Below are positions 16,095 through 25,462 of a stretch of 64,000 nucleotides of DNA, piece by piece. The position numbers were made by a program, and so were the translations under genes. The notes beneath the pieces are model-generated. The model ran no database searches and was not told the origin of the DNA. It saw only the letters and a program-made list of their open reading frames with translations. Source of the stretch: Geobacteraceae bacterium (GTDB lineage Bacteria; Desulfobacterota; Desulfuromonadia; Desulfuromonadales; BM103); assembly GCA_024641085.1 (NCBI GenBank), contig JAHEDT010000005.1:60636-124635 (forward strand), written 5' to 3'. Positions within the stretch are counted from its first letter, which is position 1; every line of letters begins with the position of its first letter.

Positions 16095-17384
16095 TCAGGA
16101 AAACGGGTTGCTGACCTGGATCGTCTGATCGCGGCGCGGGCCAACGGAGATCAGGACCGCCGGACACCCGGACAGTTCCTCAAGTTTGGCCAGGTATGCC
16201 TTGGCTGCAGCCGGAAGGTCCGCCATGGTCCGTGCTTCACAGATATCACTGCGCCAACCTTCAAATTCCTCGTACACAGGGGTGCATTCCTGGAGGATGT
16301 CAGCATCACGGGGGAATTCTTCAAGCATTTGGCCTTTATAGGAATAGGCCGTGCAGACCTTGATGGCATCCAGTTCATTAAGAACATCGAGCTTGGTCAC
16401 TGCCAGGCCGGTCAAGCCGTTCAGGCGAACGGCTTCACGAATAGCCACGGCGTCGAACCAACCGCAGCGGCGCGGGCGGCCTGTGGTGGAGCCGAACTCG
16501 TTTCCGGCCTTGCGCAGGCGTTCCCCCATCTCATCATGCAGCTCCGAAGGAAAAGGGCCTTCGCCTACCCTGGTGCAATAGGCTTTGGTAATGCCGACGA
16601 CACCTGTGATGTGGCGCGGGGCGACTCCGGTGCCGGTGCTGACCCCGCCGATGCAGGTGGATGATGAGGTCACGTAAGGGTAGGTGCCGTGGTCGATATC
16701 GAGCAGGGTCCCCTGGGCGCCTTCAAACAGCAGGTTGTCACCCGCCTGGATGGCTTTGTTCAGTGTGGTTGAGCAACAACCGATGTACTTTGCGATCTGC
16801 TGGGCATACCCTGAGTACTCGGTGAAGATCTGCTCTTCGTCGAGCGGTGCTTCTCCGAAAAATTTTTCCAGGAGAAAATTCTTTTCCGGCAATACTTCCT
16901 TGAGCTTGCGCCGGAATACCTGTGGCTTGGTCAAATCGCTCATGCGGATACCACGCCTGCCAATCTTGTCTTCATAAGCCGGACCGATACCGCGCCCGGT
17001 GGTGCCGATCTTGCGTGAGGTATCCTTCTCCCTGGCCAGGTCAATGGCCTTGTGCCACGGCATGATGACATGCAGGTTGCTGTCCACCAGCAGCTGCTGG
17101 TCGTCCTTGATATAACCCTTCTTCTTGAGGTTCTCGATTTCACCGAGAAAGATTTTCGGGTCGAGAACGACACCATTACCGATGACGCACCTTTTGCCGG
17201 GATGTAAGATGCCGGACGGGATCAGGTGCAGAACGATGGTCTGGTCGCCGACGACCAGGGTGTGCCCGGCATTGTTGCCGCCCTGGTAGCGGACGACCTG
17301 CTGAGCGTGTTCGGTATAGATATCGACAACCTTCCCTTTGCCTTCGTCACCCCATTGGGCGCCGATAATGACGACGTTTGCCAT
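16095..17384 (-). CDS. purA: Adenylosuccinate synthetase
   Basis: A 429-residue enzyme joining IMP and aspartate with GTP to make adenylosuccinate, the first committed step to AMP. It starts at MANVVIIGAQWGDEGKGK, which contains the GTP-binding P-loop-like GDEGKGK, followed by RYQGGNNAGHTLVVG and IGTTGRGIGPAYEDK. The ATG complementary to 17382-17384 is the family start; upstream codons in frame overlap hisZ and are not homologous. It is the last gene of a serA-hisZ-purA run ending at the 16041 terminator. Confidence 0.96.
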   Translation of the reverse strand: MANVVIIGAQWGDEGKGKVVDIYTEHAQQVVRYQGGNNAGHTLVVGDQTIVLHLIPSGILHPGKRCVIGNGVVLDPKIFLGEIENLKKKGYIKDDQQLLVDSNLHVIMPWHKAIDLAREKDTSRKIGTTGRGIGPAYEDKIGRRGIRMSDLTKPQVFRRKLKEVLPEKNFLLEKFFGEAPLDEEQIFTEYSGYAQQIAKYIGCCSTTLNKAIQAGDNLLFEGAQGTLLDIDHGTYPYVTSSSTCIGGVSTGTGVAPRHITGVVGITKAYCTRVGEGPFPSELHDEMGERLRKAGNEFGSTTGRPRRCGWFDAVAIREAVRLNGLTGLAVTKLDVLNELDAIKVCTAYSYKGQMLEEFPRDADILQECTPVYEEFEGWRSDICEARTMADLPAAAKAYLAKLEELSGCPAVLISVGPRRDQTIQVSNPFS

Positions 17385-17403
17385 GTTTTTCTCCAAGTCC
17401 TTG

Positions 17404-18681
17404 TTAAATCTGGAATTGTCCTGATTCGATCTTTGCGGGAGCAACGCTGTTTGTCTCACCATCCGATGTGCGGATCAGGGTCAGTTTCTCCTGCGTTGCG
17501 TCGAGTACCAACAAATAACGGTAATGCATGCGCCGGGCATAGTCGAGACTGGCCGCCTGGTCGCGTTCGATAATATCCCGGGCCACCGAGTAGCCCTGGC
17601 TGCGCAGGGTGGCAGCCAGGCGCTGAGCGGGCGCCTTGTTCTGTCCCGGCGAGAAGAGCAGGAAATCGGTCCCCTCCCCGGCGCGCTCTTCGAGGATCCT
17701 GTCGAGGGCAAACAGCAGGCTGTAGAGGTTGAACGCGAAGCCCGTGGCCGGTGCAGGGAAGCCATAACGGCCCGTCAGGCCATCGTAACGGCCCCCGGCA
17801 CAGACTGCCTGACCGAAACCGGAGAGGAACCCCTGGAAGATCAGTCCGCTATGGTAATCGAAACCACGCATTTCACCAAGGTCTAATGTTATGTGCTCCT
17901 CAACACCGTAAACGGTGAGGACTTCGAGTATTTTTTCCAGGTTGTCCAAGGCCGCCTGGGATGCAGGGTTGGCGATCGAGTCCCGGGCCTGGGCGAGGAT
18001 TTCCCGGCCACCGTAAAGCCTGGGCAGGGCGAGCAATTCGCTGCGCTGCTGGTCCGTCAGGGGCAGATCCCTGAGCAGTTGCTGCAGTCCGGAGGTATCC
18101 TTGCTGGCGATGGCCGTGCGCACCGTGCGCGACTGGACCGGATCAAGGGGCAGACCGTTCAAGACGCCGCGCAGGAATTCGACCTGGCCGATGTCGATGG
18201 TGAACTCTCCGGCTCCGACGGCCTGGAGGCATTTTACCGCCATGGCGATCATTTCCGCGTCAGCCTCCGGGCCGTTCAGGCCGATCAACTCGACCCCTGA
18301 TTGGAAAATTTCCCGGTCCTTGCCGAGGCGCTGTTCAGTGTGACGCAGCACGCGGCCATTATAACAGAGGCGGAAAGGCAACGGCATGTCGCGCATACGG
18401 GTCGCTGCGATCCGTGCAATCTGGGGGGTCATGTCCGGGGGGAAGGCGACCAGACGGCCGGTTTGACGATCGTCGAAACGAAAGGTCTTTTCGCGCAGGT
18501 CCGTGCCAAGACCGAGTTCGAGGACGGCCAGGTCCTCGAGGACGGCGGGTGCTACGGGGCGGAAGCCCCATGATCGGTAGACGCTGCGCAGAGTGTTCTG
18601 CAGGTAGTCGAGCTTAGCCGCCTTGACCGGCAGGAAATCTTTCACGCCGGTGGGCAACCGCGTTTCGATGGTGTTCGGCAC
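17404..18681 (-). CDS. hisZ: ATP phosphoribosyltransferase regulatory subunit
   Basis: A 425-residue HisRS-like paralogue that associates with short-form HisG and is needed for the first step of histidine synthesis. Class II synthetase-like motifs are visible: TGVKDFLPVKAAKLDYL at the start, LVAFPPDMTPQIARI, PFRLCYNGRVLRHTEQ (motif 2 region) and AVCAGGRYDGLTGRYG (motif 3 region). The start is taken as a GTG (complement of 18679-18681) because AAGGA lies upstream. It is 13 bp after serA and 19 bp before purA. No hisG is in the window, so the partner is encoded elsewhere. Confidence 0.92.
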   Translation of the reverse strand: MPNTIETRLPTGVKDFLPVKAAKLDYLQNTLRSVYRSWGFRPVAPAVLEDLAVLELGLGTDLREKTFRFDDRQTGRLVAFPPDMTPQIARIAATRMRDMPLPFRLCYNGRVLRHTEQRLGKDREIFQSGVELIGLNGPEADAEMIAMAVKCLQAVGAGEFTIDIGQVEFLRGVLNGLPLDPVQSRTVRTAIASKDTSGLQQLLRDLPLTDQQRSELLALPRLYGGREILAQARDSIANPASQAALDNLEKILEVLTVYGVEEHITLDLGEMRGFDYHSGLIFQGFLSGFGQAVCAGGRYDGLTGRYGFPAPATGFAFNLYSLLFALDRILEERAGEGTDFLLFSPGQNKAPAQRLAATLRSQGYSVARDIIERDQAASLDYARRMHYRYLLVLDATQEKLTLIRTSDGETNSVAPAKIESGQFQI

Positions 18682-18694
18682 GTTCAGTCCTTCT

Positions 18695-20278
18695 TTATAA
18701 AACAATCTGGTTTGCGGCCAGGATATGCGGGTGGGCACGCAATTTTTCCAGAGTTTCATCGGGAATGCAACTGTCAACATTGATCAGGGATACGGCTTGG
18801 CCGTCGGTCGACTGGCGGGTCAGGTTCATGCCGGCAATATTGATCTGCGCATCGCCGAGCACCTGACCGATAAAGCCTATGATTCCGGGACGATCTTCGT
18901 TGAACAGCACCAGGATATAGCCGTGGGGAAGAGCTTCGACGTTGCAGCCATTGACGCGCACGATACGGTACTCGTCATCACCGAACATGGCGCCGCAGAC
19001 CGCGTGCTCGCCGGCGGTGCCCACCACTGTCAGGCGGATCATGCTGGAGAAGCCACGGCTTGACTGGCTTCGGGTTTCCGTAACCCGGATGCGGCGCTCT
19101 TTGGCCAGGTGCGGGGCGTTGATATAATTGGCTTCCGGGCCAATCATCGGCGTCAGGATGCCCTTCAGCGCGGCCATGGTCAAAGGCTCGGTCGGGTGAT
19201 TGGTGACCGTACCGGCATATTCGATGCGAACTTCTTCGAGGCCTTTACCGTACAGTTGGGCCTGGAATGAACCGAGCCGTTCGGCGAGGTTGATGTGCGG
19301 GCGCAGAGTTGCCAGCAGGTCGGCCGAGATCGACGGCACGTTGACAGCGTTGACGATGATTCCTTTCTCAAGGAAGTCAACGACCTGAGTGGCTATCTGG
19401 ACGGTCACGTTCACCTGTGCGTCGCGGGTGGCGGTACGCAGATGCGGCGTGCAGATGACCTGATCGAGCCCCAGCAGGGGGTTGTCGGGCCCGGGGGGCT
19501 CCTTGGCGAAGACGTCAATGGCTGCGCCACTTACGCGGCCGGTCTTTATGGCCAGGGCCAGGGCCGTTTCATCGATCAGGCCGCCGGTCGCACAATTGAT
19601 GATGTGGCACCCGGGTTTGACCTTTTCCAGAGTTTCGCTGTCGATGATATTGGCTGTCTCTGCATTGAGCGGTGTGTGCAGGGTCAGGAAATCGGAACGG
19701 GCCAGCAACTCGTCGAAATCGACCTGTTCGGCGCCGAGCAGGCGAATGGTGTCCTCGGCAAGGTAGGGGTCGTAGACGATCGGTCTCATTTTCAGGGCAA
19801 GAGCCCGTTCGATAACCAGTCTGCCGATTTTCCCGGCGCCCATGACACCAAGGGTTTTGCGGGCAACCTCGATGCCGAGGAAACGCTCAGACTCCCATTT
19901 GCCACTCTTGGTGGATTGGCTGGCCGCCGGTATCCGCCTGGCCAGGGCAAAGACCATGGCGATGGTGTGCTCCGCCGTGGTGGTTGTGCTGCCAAACGGG
20001 GTGTGCATGATGACAACCCCTTTGCGGTTGGCTGCGTCCAGATCCAGATTCTCAGTGCCGACTCCGGCACGACCGACCACCTTTAGCTTGTTGGCTGCCT
20101 GAAAAACCTTTGCCGAGACCTGGGTACCGCTGCGGACAATGAGGCCCTCAGCTTCGGCGACAGACTCCAGCAATTGCTTCGTGGTCAGCCCGGGTTGATA
20201 GTCAAGCTCGATGCCAGCTGCACGCTCGAGGACCTGTAGTCCTTCGCTGGGGAATTTGTCACAAACCAGTACGCGCAT
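18695..20278 (-). CDS. serA: D-3-phosphoglycerate dehydrogenase
   Basis: A 527-residue type-1 SerA, which oxidises 3-phosphoglycerate as the first step of serine synthesis. Order: substrate-binding half (RVLVCDKFPSEGLQVL), NAD-binding domain with MGAGKIGR, the TAEHTIAMVFALARRIP helix, an allosteric substrate-binding domain, then a C-terminal ACT domain (VLFNEDRPGIIGFIGQVL) that usually senses serine. The ATG at 20278 matches the family start; another ATG seven codons upstream is possible. It leads the serA-hisZ-purA block, with pepA 176 bp upstream on the same strand. Confidence 0.95.
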   Translation of the reverse strand: MRVLVCDKFPSEGLQVLERAAGIELDYQPGLTTKQLLESVAEAEGLIVRSGTQVSAKVFQAANKLKVVGRAGVGTENLDLDAANRKGVVIMHTPFGSTTTTAEHTIAMVFALARRIPAASQSTKSGKWESERFLGIEVARKTLGVMGAGKIGRLVIERALALKMRPIVYDPYLAEDTIRLLGAEQVDFDELLARSDFLTLHTPLNAETANIIDSETLEKVKPGCHIINCATGGLIDETALALAIKTGRVSGAAIDVFAKEPPGPDNPLLGLDQVICTPHLRTATRDAQVNVTVQIATQVVDFLEKGIIVNAVNVPSISADLLATLRPHINLAERLGSFQAQLYGKGLEEVRIEYAGTVTNHPTEPLTMAALKGILTPMIGPEANYINAPHLAKERRIRVTETRSQSSRGFSSMIRLTVVGTAGEHAVCGAMFGDDEYRIVRVNGCNVEALPHGYILVLFNEDRPGIIGFIGQVLGDAQINIAGMNLTRQSTDGQAVSLINVDSCIPDETLEKLRAHPHILAANQIVL

Positions 20279-20454
20279 GACGTGATCCGTTGTCATCAAT
20301 TAAGTGCCCTTGGCCAGTTATTCCTGAACAAAGTACCCTAGCAACCGCTATCTCCCCTGTCAAGGTGAAAGGCCGCCCAGTACATGGGTGCGGCGGGCAG
20401 GTTTTCGTCCCCTGTCCACCTCCAGCTGTCCGGAGGGTCTATCCCCCGCAGCCT

Positions 20455-21978
20455 CTAAAGGGCTGTTCTATCACTGCGCCCGGCCATGTCCTGCAGGAAG
20501 GCAACCAGCAACCGGACACCGACTCCGGTCCCCCCCCTGGGGATATAGGGCTGGTCCTGGTCGCGCCAGGCGGTGCCGGCGATGTCCAGGTGTGCCCAGC
20601 GAAATTCGCCGGCAAACTTTTTCAGGAAAGCGGCCGCCGTGATTGTTCCGGCAGGACGGCCACCGGTGTTCTTGACATCGGCCACCTCACTCTTGATCTG
20701 TTGATCGTAGTCGTCCCAGAGCGGCAACTGCCAGAGTCTTTCGCCGCTTTCTTCACCGGCGTGCAGCAGCGCGGCCACGAGCTTCTGGTCATTGCCGAGG
20801 ACGGCCGTGGCGTGATGGCCCAGGGCGATGATGCAGGCGCCGGTCAGGGTGGCCAGGTCGATGACCATCTCGGGCGCGTAGCGTTTGGCATAGGTCAGAG
20901 CATCGGCAAGGATCAGGCGTCCTTCGGCGTCAGTGTTGAGCACCTCGATCGTCTGGCCGGAAAGGCTGGTCAGGATGTCTCCAGGCCGGTAGGCGGTCCC
21001 CGAAGGGAGATTCTCCACGGCGGGCACGATCCCCACCAGGTTGATCGGTAATTCGAGCAGGGCGGTGGCGAGTAATGTGCCGATGACTGCAGCACCGCCC
21101 GCCATGTCCATCTTCATTTCGTCCATCTTCTCGGCAGGTTTCAGGGAGATGCCGCCGGCGTCGAACACCACTCCTTTACCGACCAGGACGACTGGCGCGT
21201 GGGCTTTTCCTCCACCTTTGTGTTCCAGGACGATCAGCTGTGGCTCACGAACGCTCCCCTGGGCAACCCCCAGCAGGGCGCCGAAGCCCTCCCTGCCCAG
21301 TTCCTTCAGCCCCAGGACCTTGCAGCTCAAGGTGCTTGCGGCGGAGGCCGCCCGGGCCTGTTCTGCCAGGTATGCGGGTGACTTGATGTTCCCGGGCGTG
21401 TTGACCAGGTCACGTGCCAGCGCTACGGCACCACAGAGCTGCTGCGCTCTTCGCAGCGCCGACTCGCAGGCCGGCTTCTCGCGGGCGTTGTCAATCAGCA
21501 GGGTCACCGTTTGCGGCAGCTTGCGGCTCCCTTTAATCTTTTCGCTGAGGAACCGGTCATAGCGATAGCCGGCCAGGAGAAGCCCCTCGGCAGTAGCCTG
21601 GATGCGGGCGGCACTGTCGGTTTTCTTGACCGCACAGAGTGGCAGTGCATATACGACCTGTCCGAACTTTTTGCTGGCCAGCAGCTGCATGGCACTGCCT
21701 GCCGCCTGGCGGATCCCGTCGAGGGTCCCCTCGGTTCTCGACCCGAGACCAACCAGCAGAACGCGTTCTGCCGGCAGTTGCCCGGTCGGCTGGAAAAGAA
21801 TCTGTTCACCTTTTTTGCCGGTGAATTCGCCATTGCGCTGAGCTTTATGGAGAAGCCCTCCCAGCTGCTGATCGAGTTCTTTATAAAGCTGTTCCGCGAA
21901 GCCCTTCTCGTAGACGCCGACCACCAGGCAGGCTGTTTTGGTCTGAAGTGGAGAGGCTTTACGAATCTTGATGTCCAT
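20455..21978 (-). CDS. pepA: Cytosol (leucyl) aminopeptidase
   Basis: A 507-residue M17 metallopeptidase that removes N-terminal amino acids. The C-terminal catalytic domain shows VGKGVVFDAGGISLKPAEKM and the metal- and bicarbonate-site motif NTDAEGRLILADAL. The N-terminal domain is the usual macro-like regulatory region. AAGGAG lies upstream of the ATG on the minus strand. In some bacteria PepA also binds DNA (Xer accessory factor, carAB repressor); nothing here tests that. Confidence 0.95.
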   Translation of the reverse strand: MDIKIRKASPLQTKTACLVVGVYEKGFAEQLYKELDQQLGGLLHKAQRNGEFTGKKGEQILFQPTGQLPAERVLLVGLGSRTEGTLDGIRQAAGSAMQLLASKKFGQVVYALPLCAVKKTDSAARIQATAEGLLLAGYRYDRFLSEKIKGSRKLPQTVTLLIDNAREKPACESALRRAQQLCGAVALARDLVNTPGNIKSPAYLAEQARAASAASTLSCKVLGLKELGREGFGALLGVAQGSVREPQLIVLEHKGGGKAHAPVVLVGKGVVFDAGGISLKPAEKMDEMKMDMAGGAAVIGTLLATALLELPINLVGIVPAVENLPSGTAYRPGDILTSLSGQTIEVLNTDAEGRLILADALTYAKRYAPEMVIDLATLTGACIIALGHHATAVLGNDQKLVAALLHAGEESGERLWQLPLWDDYDQQIKSEVADVKNTGGRPAGTITAAAFLKKFAGEFRWAHLDIAGTAWRDQDQPYIPRGGTGVGVRLLVAFLQDMAGRSDRTAL

Positions 21979-22213
21979 GATAGGGACTCCTTTTGCCTAA
22001 AGTAGACTATTGGTGCGGCTTACGAACCAATGATAGGCCGATTTGTATTATTTGGCCAGAGATGAGCGTTCACAAACTGAGGGTTGCTGGTAAATTTCCA
22101 GCCTAGCTGACGGTGGTGGCCGCAATTTCGCCCGCCAGCGTGTGAGGCAGGGTTGTGGCCTCACTGAACTTCCGCAAACAACGGCATCGTTCTATATCGA
22201 CCACCTAAAACTG
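21979..22213. other. Intergenic region upstream of pepA
   Basis: About 235 bases with no gene I can support. It must contain the pepA promoter on the minus strand, but I could not assign one confidently. Confidence 0.4.
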
Positions 22214-22251
22214 AAAAGGGCCCTGCGTCAAGAATGAAGCAGGACCCTTTT
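22214..22251 (-). terminator. Rho-independent terminator of hemL
   Basis: AAAAGGGCCCTGC (22214-22226) pairs with GCAGGACCCTTTT (22239-22251) except for one internal C-A mismatch, with a 12-base loop. Read on the minus strand it ends in TTTT, 19 bases downstream of the hemL stop. Confidence 0.85.
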
Positions 22252-22269
22252 ACTCAAGACATGATTGTC

Positions 22270-23553
22270 TCACAGTTGTTTAAATGCCTTGTGCGCCGCG
22301 TCGATGGTTTTGTCGAGGTCTTCCTGGGAATGGGCGATGCTCATGAAACCGGCTTCGTACTGCGACGGGGCCAGGTTGATCCCCTGGTCGAGCATGCTGC
22401 GGAAGAATTTGGCGAATACCTGTGGCGTTTCCGGCTGGACATCACTGAAGTTGAAGACTTCCCGGGCCTGGAAATAGGTGCAGAACATGCCACCGACCCG
22501 CTGCAGCGAGGTCGGCACCCGGGCCTCGGCGGCCGCTTCCTGCAGGCCTTTGCAGAGGTAGGCGCTCTTCTCTTCGATGGCTTCGTAAAAACCGTCCTGC
22601 TTGAGCAGTTTCAGGGTGGCGATCCCGGCGCTCATGGCCAGAGGGTTCCCGGAGAGGGTGCCGGCCTGGTAGACGCCGCCTTCCGGTGAGAGGTGTTCCA
22701 TGATCTCCCGCTTGCCGCCAAAGGCACCGACCGGCAGGCCTCCGCCGATGATTTTGCCGAGACAGACCAGGTCGCCGCGGACCCCGAAGCGTTCCTGGGC
22801 CCCGCCGAAGGCCACCCGGAACCCGGTCATGACTTCATCGATGATCAGGAGGATCCCCTCGGCGTCGCAGAGCTGGCGCAACCCTTCGAGGAATCCGGGC
22901 CTGGGCGCGACACAGCCCATGTTGCCGGCCACTGGTTCGAGAATGATACAGGCGATTTCCCCGCGGTTGGCCCCTGTTAACGTCTTGACGTCTTCAAGGT
23001 CGTTGTAGGTGGCCGTCAGGGTATGCTTGGCAAAGTCGGCCGGAACGCCGGGAGATGTCGGCACGCCGAATGTTGCCAGGCCACTGCCGGCTTTGACCAG
23101 CAGGGAATCGGCGTGGCCATGATAGCAGCCGTCGAACTTGAGAATCTTGTCACGCCCGGTATACCCGCGTGCCAGGCGGATGGCGCTCATGGTGGCTTCC
23201 GTACCGGAGGAGACCATGCGGACCTTTTCAATGTTGGGGAAAGCCTCGCAGACCATTTCCGCCAGCACCGTCTCCCGAGCGGTCGGGGCGCCGAAGGAGG
23301 CACCGCTTGCGGCCGCCTGCTGGATCGCTTCCACGACTTTCGGGTGGCAGTGGCCGAGGATCATCGGCCCCCATGAGCCGACATAGTCGACATAGGCGTT
23401 GTCATCGGCGTCGTAAATTTTCGAACCGGCTGCGCGAGCGATAAAGATCGGGTCGCAACCGACGGATTTGAATGCGCGGACCGGACTGTTGACGCCGCCC
23501 GGGATAAGCTGTTTGGCTCTGGAAAAGAGATCGGAAGATTTCTGATGGTTCAT
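22270..23553 (-). CDS. hemL: Glutamate-1-semialdehyde 2,1-aminomutase
   Basis: A 427-residue PLP enzyme converting glutamate-1-semialdehyde to 5-aminolevulinate in the C5 route to haem and other tetrapyrroles. It starts [20 protein letters not shown] with GGAG a few bases upstream. Visible motifs are [23 protein letters not shown], and the PLP-Lys region [17 protein letters not shown]. Length is standard. It stands alone between a terminator and the divergent rnf operon. Confidence 0.95.
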   Translation of the reverse strand: MNHQKSSDLFSRAKQLIPGGVNSPVRAFKSVGCDPIFIARAAGSKIYDADDNAYVDYVGSWGPMILGHCHPKVVEAIQQAAASGASFGAPTARETVLAEMVCEAFPNIEKVRMVSSGTEATMSAIRLARGYTGRDKILKFDGCYHGHADSLLVKAGSGLATFGVPTSPGVPADFAKHTLTATYNDLEDVKTLTGANRGEIACIILEPVAGNMGCVAPRPGFLEGLRQLCDAEGILLIIDEVMTGFRVAFGGAQERFGVRGDLVCLGKIIGGGLPVGAFGGKREIMEHLSPEGGVYQAGTLSGNPLAMSAGIATLKLLKQDGFYEAIEEKSAYLCKGLQEAAAEARVPTSLQRVGGMFCTYFQAREVFNFSDVQPETPQVFAKFFRSMLDQGINLAPSQYEAGFMSIAHSQEDLDKTIDAAHKAFKQL

Positions 23554-23762
23554 GGTGGCTCCTTGGTACGGCTCGGGTCGATTCGGATCGGACTCTCTAA
23601 GATTTGGCGAACGCTGTCGGAATCGTCGCTCCACACGATTCCTAATTTGCAGTCCGTCTGTTAACATAGCCGCCGGGGGCTGTCAAGCTGGCGACCGATT
23701 GTCGCGCCGTCCGGACCGGGCTTTGTGCTCTTTGAAGTTGTTTTAGCCTGACTAAAAATGGT

Positions 23763-23792
23763 TTGACAAATTTTTAAGCCGGTTGGTAAGAA
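23763..23792 (+). promoter_or_regulatory. Upstream candidate promoter for rnf
   Basis: TTGACA (23763-23768), an 18-base spacer, then TAAGAA (23787-23792). Good -35 and a fair -10. It would give a long leader of about 150 bases before rnfA. Confidence 0.4.
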
Positions 23793-23888
23793 TTCCCCTT
23801 ATCGAGTTCGGCCTTGCAGTTATTTACACAGCTTATTGCTCTCTTAGGATTTTTGAAGTAAAACTAAAAGATTCTTTTTGAATAGCGT

Positions 23889-23917
23889 TTGACATTGATA
23901 GTCAACTGTTTTATAAC
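23889..23917 (+). promoter_or_regulatory. rnfA: sigma70-type promoter of the rnf operon with an overlapping palindrome
   Basis: A perfect -35 TTGACA (23889-23894), a 17-base spacer and TATAAC (23912-23917), 34 bases before the rnfA ATG. The -35 forms one half of the inverted repeat TTGAC-N7-GTCAA (23889-23905), so a dimeric regulator bound here could block RNA polymerase. Confidence 0.7.
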
Positions 23918-23950
23918 CGCTGGTCTGACCAATTTACAGGGTAGGATTGC

Positions 23951-24532
23951 ATGACTGATTTGCTTGTCATCCTGGTAAGCGCCATCTTCGTCAACAACTT
24001 TGTCCTGGCGCGTTTCCTCGGCATCTGCCCGTTTCTGGGTGTTTCCAAGAAAGTGGAAACCGCCCTGGGGATGGGGATGGCGGTCACCTTCGTCATGACC
24101 GTAGCGACGGTGGTGACTTGGTTTGTTCAGTATTTCGTCCTGATCCCTTTCGGCATCGAATACCTGCAGACCATCGCGTTTATCCTGGTGATTGCCTCCC
24201 TGGTGCAACTGGTGGAAATGGTGATCCAGAAGGTCAGCCCGGTGCTCTACCAGTCCCTGGGGATTTTCCTGCCCCTGATCACTACCAACTGTGCGGTCCT
24301 GGGCCTGGCGGTTCTCAATATCCAAAAGGATTACAGCTTCCTTGAGGGAGTTGTCTTTGCCATCGGTGCGGCACTCGGTTTTACCCTGGCCCTGGTGCTG
24401 TTTGCCGGCCTGCGTGAAAGGCTCGAGCTCTGCGCCGTACCGCAGAGCTTTCGCGGCACGGCCATTGCCCTGGTAACTGCCGGCCTGTTGTCGCTGGCAT
24501 TCATGGGCTTTGCCGGGTTGGTCAAGGGATAG
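23951..24532 (+). CDS. rnfA: Rnf complex membrane subunit RnfA
   Basis: A 193-residue, six-helix membrane subunit of the Rnf ferredoxin:NAD+ oxidoreductase, homologous to NqrE. The start [22 protein letters not shown] is highly conserved; in current structures Cys residues of RnfA and RnfE hold an iron-sulfur cluster within the membrane, and here Cys occurs in GICPFLG and TTNCAVLG. It is the first gene of rnfABCDGE. The complex couples electron flow between reduced ferredoxin and NAD+ to Na+ or H+ translocation. Confidence 0.95.
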   Translation: MTDLLVILVSAIFVNNFVLARFLGICPFLGVSKKVETALGMGMAVTFVMTVATVVTWFVQYFVLIPFGIEYLQTIAFILVIASLVQLVEMVIQKVSPVLYQSLGIFLPLITTNCAVLGLAVLNIQKDYSFLEGVVFAIGAALGFTLALVLFAGLRERLELCAVPQSFRGTAIALVTAGLLSLAFMGFAGLVKG

Positions 24533-24590
24533 ATGGTGCATCGCACCGGGATTGACCATCCGTGACACTCTGCATTGACTAGGTAGATTT

Positions 24591-25433
24591 ATGCTCGCTG
24601 CTATATTGAGCCTCGGATTTATCGGCATGATTGCTGCCTTTGCATTGGGCCTGGCCGCGAAGAAATTCGCTGTCGAGGTCGATCCGCGCGAACTGGCGGC
24701 CCTCGAGTCCTTGCCCGGAGTCAACTGTGGCGCGTGCGGCTTTCCCGGTTGTGCCGGCTATGCCAAGGCGCTGGTGTCTGGAACGGTTGACTTGAACCTG
24801 TGTCCTCCGGGCGGAGCCGATGTCGTGGTGAAGCTGGCCCGCATCCTGGGCGTCGAGGCCTCGGCTGCGGCGCGGGAAATCGCCGTGGTCGTCTGCCAGG
24901 GGGACAATCGCAGGGCACAGGTCCGGTACCACTACCTGGGACTGGAAGACTGCACGGCGGCTCAGCGCATCGCCGGTGGACCGAAGACCTGTCCCGGCGG
25001 CTGCCTGGGCCTCGGGTCCTGCCAGCGGAGCTGCCCGTTTGATGCGATTGAAATGACCGCCGATGGCCTGGCGGTGATCAGCCGGGAAAAATGTACCGGC
25101 TGTCGCAAGTGTGTTGCCGTGTGCCCGCGCAACGTCATCCGCATGACGCCCTATGACGCCACGGTTCATGTGCTGTGCAACAGCCACGATAAGGGCGCCG
25201 TCGTACGCAAGTACTGCCAGGTCGGCTGCATCGGTTGCCATATCTGCCAGAAAACCGTTCCCGGTGCCTATAAGGTTGACAATTTTCTTGCCACTGTCGT
25301 GTACGAGCACTCTGCAGATGCGGACGAGGCGATTGCCAAGTGTCCGACCAAATGTATCCGCGACTTTACGACAGGCTATCCAGATGGCAGCAGCCTGACA
25401 CCGGCTGTGCCAGAGAAGCCGCATGCGGCCTGA
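24591..25433 (+). CDS. rnfB: Rnf complex iron-sulfur subunit RnfB (long form)
   Basis: A 280-residue subunit that likely accepts electrons from ferredoxin. Layout: an N-terminal membrane helix (residues 2-20), a four-Cys domain (GVNCGACGFPGCAGYAKAL plus a later LCPPGG), then ferredoxin-type Cys clusters: KTCPGGCLGLGSCQRSCPF, KCTGCRKCVAVCPRN, and further C-terminal KYCQVGCIGCHICQKTVP with CPTKCI. It is longer than E. coli RsxB (about 190 residues) because of the extra C-terminal clusters, as in clostridial-type RnfB. It lies 58 bp after rnfA. Confidence 0.94.
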   Translation: MLAAILSLGFIGMIAAFALGLAAKKFAVEVDPRELAALESLPGVNCGACGFPGCAGYAKALVSGTVDLNLCPPGGADVVVKLARILGVEASAAAREIAVVVCQGDNRRAQVRYHYLGLEDCTAAQRIAGGPKTCPGGCLGLGSCQRSCPFDAIEMTADGLAVISREKCTGCRKCVAVCPRNVIRMTPYDATVHVLCNSHDKGAVVRKYCQVGCIGCHICQKTVPGAYKVDNFLATVVYEHSADADEAIAKCPTKCIRDFTTGYPDGSSLTPAVPEKPHAA

Positions 25434-25462
25434 TGTGCGCAGCGCATGATCGATTGACAGAA

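Larger units (their letters stand above)
23554..23950. other. Divergent control region between hemL and rnfA
   Basis: About 400 bases without a gene. The hemL-proximal part is GC-rich; the rnf-proximal part is AT-rich and holds two candidate plus-strand promoters (23763-23792 and 23889-23917), the second overlapping an inverted repeat. Confidence 0.6.
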
